Part shown: one piece after another, positions 9,286 through 19,838 of the stretch
Layout: every line of letters starts with the position of its first letter
Numbering within the stretch: the stretch's first letter is position 1
NCBI RefSeq assembly: GCF_001949145.1
Contig: NW_019091361.1
Location: 1,182,645-1,204,342, forward strand
Origin: Acanthaster planci
Lineage: Eukaryota; Echinodermata; Asteroidea; Valvatida; Acanthasteridae
Length of the DNA: 21,698 bases
Direction: 5' to 3'
Notes under the pieces: generated by a model
Databases searched by the model: none
What the model was told of the DNA's origin: nothing
The model's input: only the letters and a program-made list of their open reading frames with translations
Made by a program: the position numbers and the translations under genes

Positions 9286-10633
9286 GCTTCCACTATTATG
9301 TTGCTGGTTAGAGTTCTCGAAAACACGCCTCAGTGCGCCCATATGCAACTCTCATCTGCATGCACAGATCAATGGAATTAAAGGGTTACAGAAATAGAAA
9401 TATTTAGTTCACGTGAAGTATTTCAAAATGATAATAATACGTAACCATTTCAAAAACGTCATTAATTTAATTTTTACCCCATTATAAGTGACCGCAAAAT
9501 GAATCGAAAGATCCTGCGTTTCCCTGGTACAAAAAATTCCCCTTTTGGCTGTTCGCGCTCCCAGGCCGCGTAAAATCCATAATTCAGTCACTTCATAACC
9601 TATTCGTGCCTGTTAAAAATCAGCCCTTTTATGGTCAAAAACAGTGAAGCTGTCAGTGAAAAAAATCACAGGTTTGTTTTTTATGCACACTATTGTTTTG
9701 AATCGTATGGAAGTAAATAGACTCGTCTTGTTTTGTTTTAATCTAGGCTATTTAAACACAAAGTGGAACCCATTTCAATATCACTTTTTTGGCTGCTGAT
9801 GAAAAGCAAAACCATAACCCTGAGTAATAGAGTATACTGAGCCGAAAGTGCAACATAATAGGAGACTTTGAGACGCATGGTGGCGGCAGACAAATGTTGT
9901 GCGCGTGCTCAGAACTATTACACGCTTGCCTAGAAGGCATGCACTTCAGACACCAAAAACGCTCCCATAGAAAACAGTGCAAAATAAGACCGAAATAGCG
10001 CCGCCTCTTGACTCTTGTGAAGAGGTTGGCCTCCGTTTTTTCACTGGAAATTCAAAGTTATGGCCAGAAGATCACTTTTCATTTTCCTGGGGTTAGCCAC
10101 GAAAATGTTTTTATTCGCCTTTCATGGAAGATATCCCAAAATAACAGTAAAACTTGGCGCTCATTTCTGAATGTACCCGCCCGCCTCAATATCCAAAATA
10201 GGCCCGTATTTTTGGGCTTTTTGTGAAAGAAATACCCTAAACTGGAAACTATCAGTCCCAAATTCGGGATTTATAGAAATATTTCTATGATCCCTCCTGA
10301 TACTGGTCTGTCTTATTATAAAAATCCCGTGGGATCACAACATATTAACGAGCTCGCGCGCAGAAATACGAGTTGGTGGAATGCGCCCAGAATTGCACGC
10401 GCATGCCCACAAACATGCGTCTTAAAGTCCTCCATTTTGAAAGAATGCGATAGGAGTGTCATTCTATTGAAACACCACATGTTTTCCCTTACTAAAACCC
10501 CTCATTGGTCGTCAGTTTTGAAAAGGGCGACAGTTTTGTGTCGACCTATTCAACTCTGTCTCCATAACCCACCGGAATGACACATTTGTAACGCAAATGT
10601 AGAATGACGGGTAATGTATTAGTGTAACACCAA
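9286..10633. other. No gene recognised; CpG-richer patch
   Basis: Open frames here occur on both strands over the same DNA and look like chance. A patch at about 10345-10435 is richer in CpG and GCGC (GAGCTCGCGCGCAG) than its surroundings and could be regulatory, without further support. Confidence 0.35.
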
Positions 10634-10882
10634 ATGAGTCCTGAAATACCCTTCACTGAATTGCAGAGCGAAGCTTGGACTCAAATGGGACACAGTGCCT
10701 TGTTTAAAGAAAACATGATTTTATTTAAAAAAAAGTCTTGTCCTAAGAGAGAAGCTGGCGCCGAGTGCATGTGCTTTTCGGAGATCAGATGCCTTGGACG
10801 CGTGAGTAAGGAATTTAGCACACTGGGGGTTCAGCTTCCAGTGAAGTATCGTTCCACTGTGTTTTTTAACTCCACAGATTAA
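10634..10882 (+). CDS. Small open frame of 82 codons, unrecognised
   Basis: ATG-initiated frame to TAA at 10880-10882. It begins MSPEIPFTELQSEAWTQ and contains four cysteines clustered in the middle (PKREAGAECMCFSEIRC). A strong donor-like GACGC|GTGAGTAAG lies inside at about 10802, so it could be a first exon rather than a complete gene. The context before ATG (CACCAA) is moderate. No family is recognised and it may be chance. Confidence 0.18.
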   Translation: MSPEIPFTELQSEAWTQMGHSALFKENMILFKKKSCPKREAGAECMCFSEIRCLGRVSKEFSTLGVQLPVKYRSTVFFNSTD

Positions 10883-11014
10883 ACGTTTTGGTTTTGTGCT
10901 GTCGAACGCAGTGTGCTTTGAGCATCAAAATTATTGTTATCAAGCAGGGTTTTATTTAGCCGTCTCACACATGTATTAAGGCCGTCAATTAACACATATA
11001 AATCACACGATAGT

Positions 11015-11059
11015 CGTGATTTTTCACTGCTGGTACTATACCTGTGGTGAAAAATCACG
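11015..11059. repeat. Perfect 13-bp stem hairpin
   Basis: CGTGATTTTTCAC at 11015-11027 and GTGAAAAATCACG at 11047-11059 are exact reverse complements separated by 19 bases. It could be the core of a small foldback element or a chance palindrome. No flanking duplication was seen. Confidence 0.5.
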
Positions 11060-12917
11060 ATTACTCGACAATACAGTGTGCGTGTATGTAGCAAGCTAAA
11101 TCTTCACACGCGGACCGCTCCCTCCAACGTGCTCACGAGTACGACAGACTAAATGCAGTTAAGCTACGCACTTGCACAGTCTGGTGCAGTGGGATTATTA
11201 ACGATGTTGCCTTTTCCAGAACTATTGGGGGTGCTGTATATGAAAATTTCTCCACGAAACCCTCTACGGCTTTCCTGATAACGGAAGGAACTGGATTTTT
11301 ACACGCTTTTATAAGGAAAGTAAGTCGGAAAATCCCCGAAATTAATCGCTTTTCACATTTAAAAAAAAAAGTTTTCTGTGGGGGCACGGCCCCTGTTTTC
11401 CAACCCCCAGATCCCAAGCTGCTAGCAAAAACCTATTGTGCGTTGAAAGACGTTAATTAGTTAAAGCATCAAATTACGTTAAGGTTATATAGACTAGAAG
11501 TTACAGTTATAGGCCTAATCCTGTTAATTGTGCGCTTTTATACAAACTGTTTCACGTAGTATAACGTTTCGGTGCGTACATGTGACTAAATCAAATTGTC
11601 ACCAATAAAAGAGGTAAGGAACAAGTCGGACATGGAACAACTTCTCTTAGTCTTACTGTTACAACAAGTATTGGATTTTTACGTCACTTTGTCCTACGGT
11701 TAAGTGTAGATAACACTAGAGAAGAACATAATGATAAAACTGTGTCAGTGTGTTTTAGTGCATTTCACTGCGAACAAACATGCAGAGTAAATCGCATTTA
11801 TTCTTGGCAAGTTAATTCTTGTGATCTCTCCTGCAACTGCTGTATATGAGATGACCTTTATTCAAATGTCTTCGCCTGGGCAAGGTTGTTCTTGATTCGG
11901 GTATAGCGTTTCAACGCAGACTGCCGCGTGTTATTGGAAATCGATTTGCTTGCGCTCCCACATCCATTCAGCTTTGCAGCTAAGTTGAGGTCGGTGTTCT
12001 TTTTAAAACTACTTGAGAATAAGCTGTAAGTCTCATTTAGGCGTGGATGAAAGCAATACTCTTCAAACACAGTGTGGTATTTTAAAGTGCTGCCCGTTGC
12101 AAGGATGTTTGCCGTTGCTGTGATCAATGCTGGGAGGTCGCGTGCGAACGCTTTCAGTCAATTCTGGACAGACATTCACCGGTTTGAACGTCTTGTAAAG
12201 TGTGTGTATTGTATAAGTTACTGATAATTGTGGTTATGCAAAGGAATTGTAAAGCACAGGTTTCTTCGTGTCTACCTGCGAATTGGATACGCTACTTCCA
12301 GACATGATTCTGATTAGGGAAGGGGGCCTTTGTTTCGCCTTATGCCAAAGAAAATCAGTGTAGTTGTACACATTTTCCGAGGTTGTCCTGTCGGAAATAA
12401 TATGATGCAGGCATATAAAGTTTTTTGAGATAATTACTTTAGGATAGGACCAAACGGGAGGAGAATCTTAGTATCGGCCGAGGCCAACGTGACCGGCTTT
12501 GGAATTTCGGTGATTCCTTTGTCAGCGTGCCCGTTCAATCATTCGTGTTGGCGTGGAATTTCACGGAATTCGGGTCGATTCGAGTGGAAAACGAACAGGG
12601 TTTGCTTAAGTGGATGGTTGCCATTATCTTGAACATTCATCGAGCGCTTGAATCACCAGGAGGAAATCAGACAACTTTGAAGTGGTATTGTAATAAAAAC
12701 TCAACGATGTTGATTATGAAATTCGTTGATTCCTTCTTTTTCAATGTGGTTGCTGTTTAGAAGTGCATTGTGGCATTACTGAAATAGCACCCGACTGGCT
12801 ATATAATGCATTCGATGCTTGCACTGAGAACCCGAGCTACATGTACATGTACGTTTACATTCGTTTGTGTAATGACACTGCGGGGGTTCCTAGTCGTCCC
12901 GTATGGCTTACTCGAAA

Positions 12918-12980
12918 TAGACATACATATAGAATAAATAGACATACATATAGAATAAATAGACATATAAATAGACATAG
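12918..12980. repeat. 21-bp tandem repeat, AT-rich
   Basis: The unit TAGACATACATATAGAATAAA starts at 12918 and 12939. A third, shortened copy starts at 12960 and a TAGACATAG piece follows at 12972. Copies are nearly identical, so the array is young or still changing. Both strands are open across it only because the unit length is a multiple of three. Confidence 0.75.
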
Positions 12981-13282
12981 AAGCAATGGATATTCCTTCA
13001 GCTATGTAGGTTCCCATTATCAATCTCAAGGAATATTATAGATGTGTATGGTTCACGTTTGAAATGCGTTTAAAATTTCGTGTAAATCTTTAGTGAATTT
13101 CGTTTCTGTCGATTTCATCGGAGGGTTTAGTGATGATATTCGATTCCTGACAACCTTGTGCAGTTGTGAGCTATTTGTGAACTGCTGATGGATGCGGCAG
13201 GCAACGGCTGTCCGGAGGTGATAGCAAGTTGCACCAGTAGGGAAAATGCGTGGGGAACGCGGTAATACGAGCGATTCACAAC

Positions 13283-13422
13283 AGTGCGCCTCCAAGAGTT
13301 TGCAACGCGTTGGCCAATATCGCAACGCGCGAAATTTATCAACCTTATCCAAACGCGCATTGGGGCGACAGATTTTGCACCTTGTGATTGGCTAACGCGT
13401 TGCAAATTCTTGGAGGCGCACT
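13283..13422. mobile_element. Near-palindromic MITE-like element beside the GPCR 3' end
   Basis: 36-bp arms 13283-13318 and 13387-13422 are reverse complements at 34 of 36 bases. Each arm begins AGTGCGCCTCCAAGA at the outside and ends with CCAAT at the inside. The 68-base middle is GC-richer than the flanks and has GCAACGCGC motifs. The right arm ends 56 bases before the receptor stop codon, so the element probably lies in or just after its 3' UTR. No target duplication is visible. Confidence 0.6.
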
Positions 13423-13478
13423 ATTTTGAAACGCCTGTATTGCTAAGCTGGGATCGGGAGGAAGGTGTGAGGCATGGT

Positions 13479-16425
13479 CTAGTACTCGGACTTGCTTGGA
13501 CCGGGAGAGCCCACGCTTTGCGCCGGTCCCATGGCCTTAACCTGGCGGATCTCACTTCCCCAAGCAGACGTAACCATGCAACGGACATTGGGTATCGCCG
13601 ATGAGGACATGGTCATTTCCTGCAGCGTAGTAGACGCCGGGATGGCCCTGGGCTCGACCCTGTTGCCGAAGACGATGACGTACAGCTTAGAGATGTAAAG
13701 ACATACCAGGGAGAGGTAAGCGTTGAGCGTCAGAGCGAGGCTCATGCTGGCCACTTTTGGAAGCACCTCGTTGGTGGAGGTGTAGACAGGAACCGCTGCA
13801 ACGCACAGCACCAGCGTGGTGTACACGCTGACGCCGATGAAGCGGGACTCGTTGTAGTTGTCTGGCACCTTGCGCGAGAGGAACGCAAAGAGGCAGCAGC
13901 CGACGATGATGGTCAGGTTGAGGAGGCAGGGCGCGATGAAGCCATATCCGAAGGCGCAGAAGATCTCGCTGTAGTTGCCCATGTCGAGCGTGTAGAGAGT
14001 TGAGGGGGCAGAAGGGCTTACCGTAGCAGACACGATCGACATGATAAGCTGAGGAACGGGAAAGTAGGAGACATTCGTTGTTTTTCTTTATTGTGGGAAA
14101 AAGGGAGAGAATCAATTGAAAAGTAAAGCTACCCTACCCAACTGATACATTAAAAACTCAAAATTTTCCCCATACTCATGAGTCTCGCTTTTAGTTTGTG
14201 GAACTGATGTGGTGAAAATGAAGCTTTAAAACAAAGCTGTGTACATGCACAACTCAGAAATCTAGCACTGATATTTGATTGAAATGTCAGTCCTTGACAT
14301 TCACTTTGTAACATGTACACAGTCATTTGATTCGATCGATCATAATGTTTGTTATGATTTCCACCCTTACCTGTGAAAACATAATTTCAGGTCTACTTAC
14401 CTGGGCCACAATGATGGTTATAACTATTGCGACTTGAGACTTGGGCGATGTTAACCTCGGTGGCTTGTTTGTCACCCTACCCATCTTGAATATACGTTGG
14501 ATCCTGATCACTTTCAGGAGGGTGGGCGCGTAGGACATGGTGAAGCTGATGCTGATGAGGGATTCCGACGCAATACAGCCCTCGACACTCGGTGTAGCCG
14601 TGAGAAGCATGATGGCAGCGCCATAGGACAGCATGAGCCCCGCTAGGTGGATGGACGTCAATTCGCGGCTTGTGGCCTTAATCAGCGGGTGTTTGTGTTT
14701 AGCTACCAAACACAGGCCGGTCAGCAGGCAGCACACCATGCCAAAGATCACAAGGCTCAGCACGCTGGCCAACACCGGGTTTTTCAGTTGGATGCTGGTG
14801 GGGACGATGGAGACACAGGTCATAAACTCCTTGTCTGGCCAGTGGGCTCTCTCACAGGGAGAGCACACAGTGCCGTTCACGACGATACTGTTGTCTGGGC
14901 AACTGATGCAGTCAGAACAACAGCGTTGTCGTAGAGTGGAGATGGCATAACCCGGAGGGCAGTCTACTCGGCAGGTAGACCGTGGCCTACTTGAGTTATT
15001 GTTGGGCCACTGGATTATACCGTCTTGGATCCACAGCCGAGGCGCGTTGACCGCATCCCACAACCCGACATCCACCATGGTGTACTTTCCGTTGTGACGT
15101 TGCCAGTTGGACACAACGTATTTGCCTCTCCCGTCGCCATTAGAATCAAATGAGACTTGACCATACGGACCTTCGAATTGGACGTTCTTTAAAGTGTGTA
15201 AAAGCGATGTCCCGTCCATCTGCTGGCGATTTTTAGACCGGCAAAGTTCGTCGGTGCAGTTCTGTCTTAGAAGGGTGTCCATGGCGTGAGCAAAAGCGTA
15301 TACTGAATTCATGACCAATCCTTCGGTGTTACCACGATCGAGCGGGCATACAGATAAGTTGGAACAATGCCGAGCTGATAGCCACTCATGCGCAAGTTCC
15401 TTAAACCACGGACTCGTGTCAGGCGAAAATGGATCTAGAGAAGCATAGTACTCACCAAAAGCCTTCACCGTGGGTCTGTAGTCTCTGACGAACAAGGCAC
15501 CCGTAGCTACGTCTTCCAAATGATCTGCAGAAAGTCGGTAACCCCAGTGGGTGGTACCAAGCCACACGATGCGTCTCAGACCAGACTCTTTCGCAGCCCT
15601 CAGCACGGCTTGGGCCTCGTTCTTGGCGCCAAATAAAACCACCACGTCCACTTTGCTGTGGGTCTGCAGCTTCTCAATGGTGTTCTGCAGCTCATCGTCA
15701 CTTGGGAATTCACGCATGGGAGACAAGAAGGCCACGCAGATCCCCATTTCTTCGGCCTGCTCCTGCAGGGCGAATGCACCTCGAATTCCGTCACTTTCCA
15801 GAGAGTACAGAAGAGCGATGTACTCCCACTCGAAGTGGAGCACCACATCTAGAATAACTTTGACCTGTAGGGTGTCCGGGGGGTAAGTGCGAAGAAAATA
15901 CGGGTAGGAACTTTTGTCACTGAGCTCGTCGCTAGACGCAGCGTACGACACAACCGGCACTTGGAACATCGACGCCGTCTTGGCAACGAAGATGCTGGTC
16001 CGGCTGAAACCTGTGCCGACGATCCCACTGACGGGGCCCGCGTTCTGTGGCGTACAATCAAGATACTCCGGAAAGGACTTGCTGATGTTTTGAATGAACG
16101 AGAGGGTTGTCCACATGGCCACTTCCTCTGATCTGCAGTCATCGCGGATATCGTAGCCCAGAGTCACGTTGGCGAGGAGATCATCGCGACGGTTGATTTC
16201 ATTGATGGAAAAAATCATAGCCTCCGACAGACGAACGGCCCACGGTGAAAGTCTTCCACCACATGGCGCAGGTTGGCTGACGAAACGTAAAGGGAAAATG
16301 CCCCCCAGTACAATGTCCCCCAGCTGGTAATGTGACATACACGTCTTTGGCAATACTCGAACAGAGTGGACGTTGCACATTACTGCAACTAGGATAAGTA
16401 AGAATACACCCCAGCGTGCAGACAT
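13479..16425 (-). CDS. Class C GPCR, metabotropic glutamate receptor-like, complete, two coding exons
   Basis: Coding exons are 16425-14401 (675 codons) and 14048-13479 (189 codons plus TAG), giving 864 residues. An in-frame TGA 18 bases before the ATG supports the start. Visible order: signal peptide about 1-21; Venus-flytrap ligand domain about 35-475, with GDIVLGGIFPLRF near 36 and ELSDKSSYPYFLRTYPPDTLQ-like core at 167-187; nine-cysteine linker at 485-537; TM1 about 550-574; SRELTSIHLAG before TM2; Cys617 at the start of TM3; TM4 about 664-685; TM5 about 710-732; YNESR in the third inner loop; TM6; TM7 with SKLYVI; short tail 805-864. The family works as plasma-membrane dimers that couple extracellular amino acids or similar ligands to G proteins. 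Aligned from memory to mGluR1, Ser165, Asp208 and Arg323 equivalents are kept (S141, D184, R297), Thr188 is Ser164, but Arg78, Tyr236 and Asp318 are Leu66, Asp212 and Thr292. Glutamate binding is therefore doubtful. Length is near the short end for mGluRs because the tail is short. Confidence 0.93.
14049..14400 (-). other. Intron of the class C GPCR gene
   Basis: On the minus strand the donor reads CCCAG|GTAAGT and the acceptor CGTTCCTCAG|CTTATC. Both exons are cut between codons (phase 0), and joining them restores a continuous fourth membrane helix (IIVAQ followed by LIMSIVS). Reading through the donor instead gives 25 codons unrelated to the family and then a stop, which supports splicing. 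The 352-base intron is the only one in the coding region. Confidence 0.9.
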
Positions 16426-17900
16426 ATTCGTCTTTAAGAAATATCACTAGAGTTATATATATTGTGAAAAACCTATGCCAATATCTAGTGAACTTGTTTT
16501 GAACTTTGTAGGCATGCAGCTTTGTGTATACTTTGCTGTTAACTGTGAGCCAGAGGCGACGCCATAATACATACTCGAGAGTCAGACAACAAACAGATCC
16601 GCAGCAGAAGTGACTTATATCAGGACGTGTATTTGTACTGTTGCTTTTCCCAATTCTTTACTTTACGGCACGTTGCAAAGACAGACACTCGTACGCATGC
16701 GTTCACTTCCAACGCCCAAACAGCTGCAGCAGAACGGAGAGGCAGTGAAATCCGACCCTCAATGAGGGAAGATTTTTTTTCTTGTATTAGGCATATAGTA
16801 TGTCAGATCACACTCACATTGTGCGCATGTCTTCGTAGGCATTTTTGATAGATTTTTTTGCCTGTCGCCAACTGAATTATTGAAGCGACTTGTGATTTTC
16901 CACAGGCCCTCGGCAGGAAGGTACCGAAAAAATGCATTGCTTTGTAAATGAAATATGGATTGAGTGTCGTGTTCAACGAAGTGAAAAAGAAAGACTCAAT
17001 CTGTCACCGAGTGCGATCATTTTTTTACTGTACAAACGTGAAATTTGCAAGGATGAATTTGCGCCGGGGAGATATTAATTGATTTTTTTCAAATATTCTT
17101 TTAAATTGAAATTTAGTTAATTAAAAATAAAAATAATAGAAATTAAAGTTTGAAAATAAACGTGAAATTATTAGCACCCCTGAATACATAATTTGTAAAA
17201 GTTGTGTACATGTCGCCTTTTACTTGCATTGTCTGTCTGCTCTCCATTCTGATTGGCAAGAATAATGGTACACAGCATAATAATGAATGTTTCTGAGTGC
17301 AATGGTAAGAATAACTTTATGAGGTGACTGGTAAAATATTCTATTCCGCTAGACGTCATTTTGAACTCGAACCAGGAAGTGTAGAGGATTTTCAGTCACT
17401 TGATTTTGGACGGTAAGCGTTCAATTGTAATACATAGGCTAATTATGTATATTATTATTCTAGCGTACATGAAATGGCCAAGATTCGATTACACTGATTC
17501 GCAAATGCACACGGCTCTACGGACATGGTACGCGTTATGAAATGCCTTTGCCCTTCATGTTACGTCACATAAAAAGCCTCTATAGCGCAAACAAAATAAT
17601 GGAGTACGCGTGTTGGTTCACGCACTGTTCTTGCGCAAGTGCCTTTAAAGCCTGATGTCCATAACGACGTAAGACACGCAGAGAGCAAAGCAATCAAGAC
17701 ACAACTGCAACGCAGACATGTGGAAACGTGTCAAACGGAGGTGTCGCTGACAACGCAGACAAACGCAAACCAGCCCGTGGTATCCCCATACAAACACGCA
17801 TGCTGGCATGGCTGGCGTGCAACGATGTCCCTGTCGCTTAGTTCCACGAATTTCGCTCATTTTCTCCATAATGCTTTAAAAATATTACACTCAAGCTTGA

Positions 17901-17914
17901 CCAACAGAGGGCGC
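17901..17914 (+). promoter_or_regulatory. CTCF-like motif
   Basis: CCAACAGAGGGCGC agrees with the bilaterian CTCF core CCACCAGGGGGCGC, as I recall it, at 12 of 14 positions. It sits between the receptor gene and the retrotransposon, a position where an insulator would make sense. A 14-base motif can occur by chance and no chromatin evidence is available. Confidence 0.25.
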
Positions 17915-17918
17915 ACTT

Positions 17919-17957
17919 ATCCTAGCAACCGTGGGGTATCCTAGCAAGGGGTGGGGT
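17919..17957. repeat. Direct repeat of about 19 bp
   Basis: ATCCTAGCAACCGTGGGGT is followed at once by ATCCTAGCAAGGGGTGGGGT: two adjacent copies that differ in the middle. They lie just after the CTCF-like motif. Confidence 0.6.
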
Positions 17958-18101
17958 TACACAGGGAGCGCCCACTCCCCGGACTGTTCCCCATGTTCCC
18001 TCTCTCATAAATTAAAAAAAATAGTAATTGATAATAATTCGCCCTGGTCAGTGTTTTAATTGTGAAAGTTGCAACTTTACCCGTCAAAAAACAGATATAT
18101 G

Positions 18102-18594
18102 AAAAATCGCTGAGCAAGATGCCAAACCGTCAAATGCAGTGGCCGTCACAGCACCCAGAATAGAGGGCGGGTTACCGTGGGGAACAATCCCTGCTTCCGC
18201 CGGTCAGATCCCAAGTTTGTTATCTTTCAGCAAACTCAGAAACATGTTGTCAAAGGGTTGCCCCCGTATTGCTACATACTTACTGCGTAACACAGCTAAG
18301 TTGGGCCAACCTGTGAATGTTGACAAGGTAAAAGAACTTGCCTTAGATGACATAACTATTGCATGGAATGGCTCTTACGAACTAAGCATGAAACGAAGTG
18401 AGGAATTGAAAAGGGGCCTCAATCCAGTGTATCGGGGTCTATGCTCCCGCAGGACTCCCGTCTCTGATGAGCTGTTCAGAATAGACCTGAATAATGCCAT
18501 GAAACAGGTAACTGAAGGCCGGTTAAAAAGTGACTTCGGAGGAGAAGAAACCTCAACTTTCCTATCGCCGCCGTTACACACCTTAAACATGTAA
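18102..18594 (+). pseudogene. DIRS-like Gag, C-terminal part
   Basis: One open frame from about 18102 to TAA/TGA-type termination at 18592-18594. It contains LALDDITIAWNGSYELSMKR, then LNPVYRGLCSRRTPVSDELF, which follow the conserved pattern of DIRS Gag (a short helical region, then Leu-x-Pro-x-Tyr-x-x-Leu-Cys-Ser and Pro-Val-x-x-x-Leu-Phe). The frame starts without a clear ATG, and the N-terminal half of a full Gag is missing. After about 18540 the natural continuation appears to move to another frame with Arg/Gly-rich codons (GRGRPMLNQK), so a frameshift cuts the tail. Confidence 0.72.
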
Positions 18595-18802
18595 TAAACA
18601 CCAAAGATTAATCGGCAAAGACTCGTCCGCACTATGGCGAAACCTGCGATGGAGATAGGCACTACTGGCGTGCATCTTATTGGGGCTCTCAGATGTCCCA
18701 ACCAGGTCGTGGACGACCCATGTTGAATCAAAAGCCCACCAAACCATCTACAGTAACTAGGCCTGCATCGGAAAAAACAGATATGTAAAATTGGATCTGC
18801 TT

Positions 18803-19838
18803 CCATCTCCACCGGCTGGGGCCGGGAGACTTAAATGGCATTAAGACAATTGGTCTCAAATCACTCCAGATCGATGGATTCTGATCACTGTATCAGGATG
18901 TCAAATAGATTTGGTGAGTTGTCCTGTTCAGACCTCGTCAGAAAAAAAATTCCGAACGAGAATCCCTCATGATTAAACTGAGATCAGTGAGCTTTGGCTC
19001 AAAGGAGCAATCAAAGAAATCCCTCTGGGAGCATGCCGCTTGGTACTCGGCATATTCCTGATACCGAAAAAGTCGGGTGAATTGAGACCAGTTATTAATT
19101 TGAAAGATCTCTATAAATTTGTTGTTTACGAACACTTCAAAATGGAGGGCTTAGGATTTGTGAAAAAAAATCCAAGATAACGACTATCTTACATCGATAG
19201 ACTTGGAAGATGCATATCTCTCTATCTCGATGTCTGAGAAAGATCAACCTTATACCTTTGTTTCTCATGGGCAGGAAAGATTTTCTGCTTTACTTGTTTA
19301 CCGTTTGGCTTATCTTCGGTTATGAGGCCGGTAGTGGCCTTGGCTTGAGGTCAAGGTATACGGTTGGTCATTTACTTAGATGACATACTCATCTTCTCTT
19401 CTTCAAAAGAAGAAATCTGGCGCAACACTGCCTTAATGATAAGTCTATTGCATGCTCTTGGGTTGGAAATGAATTTCAAAATATCTTCCTTGATCCATCC
19501 CCGAGACACGATTGACGTACTTGGGATTTGCGATCGATTCATCTTCCATGACACTGCAACCCCTAATCTAAGGTGGAAAAGACTACGTACGAATGTTGAA
19601 AATTATCGTCAGAAATTGGTAACTATTCGCTTACTGGCTACATTTAAAGCTTTCCATCAAGGTAAACTTCATTACCGACAGATGGAAGTTGCTAAAGCTA
19701 AAGTACGTCAAGCAGAGTCGGGCGATTTTGACGCCCTTATTGGTACCACACGTTTTTTGAAAAAAAAATCAGTAGTGGATAACTGTTCCTTCAGAGGAAA
19801 TAAAATGTGGTATTAAATTACCACATATTGCTATCGTT
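18803..19838 (+). pseudogene. DIRS-like reverse transcriptase, multiply broken
   Basis: Frame-by-frame reading gives, in order: GAGRLKWH and WSQITPDRWIL (element-specific start), GELRPVINLKDLYKFV and EHFKMEGL, DLEDAY (first catalytic Asp, 19194 onward), FCFTCLPFGLSS, then VIYLDDILI with the catalytic YLDD at 19373-19384, then the thumb-like part VTIRLLATFKAF and LHYRQMEVAKAK. In-frame stops are at 18842, 18974, 19178 and 19346. Frameshifts lie near 19180-19194, near 19270 and between 19816 and 19839. Several codons are missing after GLSS, where the family normally has a short APxxFTK-type stretch. The enzyme copies element RNA into DNA in living relatives. Confidence 0.85.

Larger units (their letters stand above)
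10883..13282. other. No confident gene
   Basis: Several open frames of 70-95 codons exist on both strands (for example minus 12127-11858 and plus 12527-12760), but none carries a recognisable motif or clean splice-bounded structure. The hairpin at 11015 and the 21-bp tandem repeat at 12918 are listed separately. Confidence 0.4.
16447..18101. other. Region between GPCR and retrotransposon; no gene recognised
   Basis: The first few hundred bases presumably hold the receptor promoter and 5' UTR on the minus strand, but no element could be fixed. About 17090-17165 is a strongly AT-rich low-complexity patch. An open frame at 17639-17944 has no recognisable motif and overlaps an equally long one on the other strand. 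Confidence 0.45.

Noticed and set aside
11133-11417. Minus-strand frame of 94 codons
   Set aside because: No domain, no splice context, and it ends in a poly-A/poly-T and G-rich repeat-like patch.
12799-13041. Open frames on both strands over the tandem repeat
   Set aside because: They are open because the repeat unit is 21 bases and lacks stops; repetitive RIN/RHTY-type translation is not protein-like.
13687-14115. Minus-strand frame of 142 codons overlapping the second receptor exon
   Set aside because: It is the receptor exon read in another frame; the Arg/His/Leu-rich translation is a GC-rich shadow, while the spliced frame matches class C TM5-TM7.
14633-15886. Plus-strand open frames inside the receptor gene
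   Set aside because: They are antisense shadows of the large minus-strand exon and show no motif.
16450-16462. TATATATAA on the minus strand as a TATA box of the receptor gene
   Set aside because: It is only about 30 bases before the start codon, leaving almost no 5' UTR; AT-rich chance is more likely.
17639-17944. Open frame of 101 codons
   Set aside because: Non-ATG start, overlapped by an equally open frame on the other strand, no motif and it runs through the CTCF-like and duplicated sequences.
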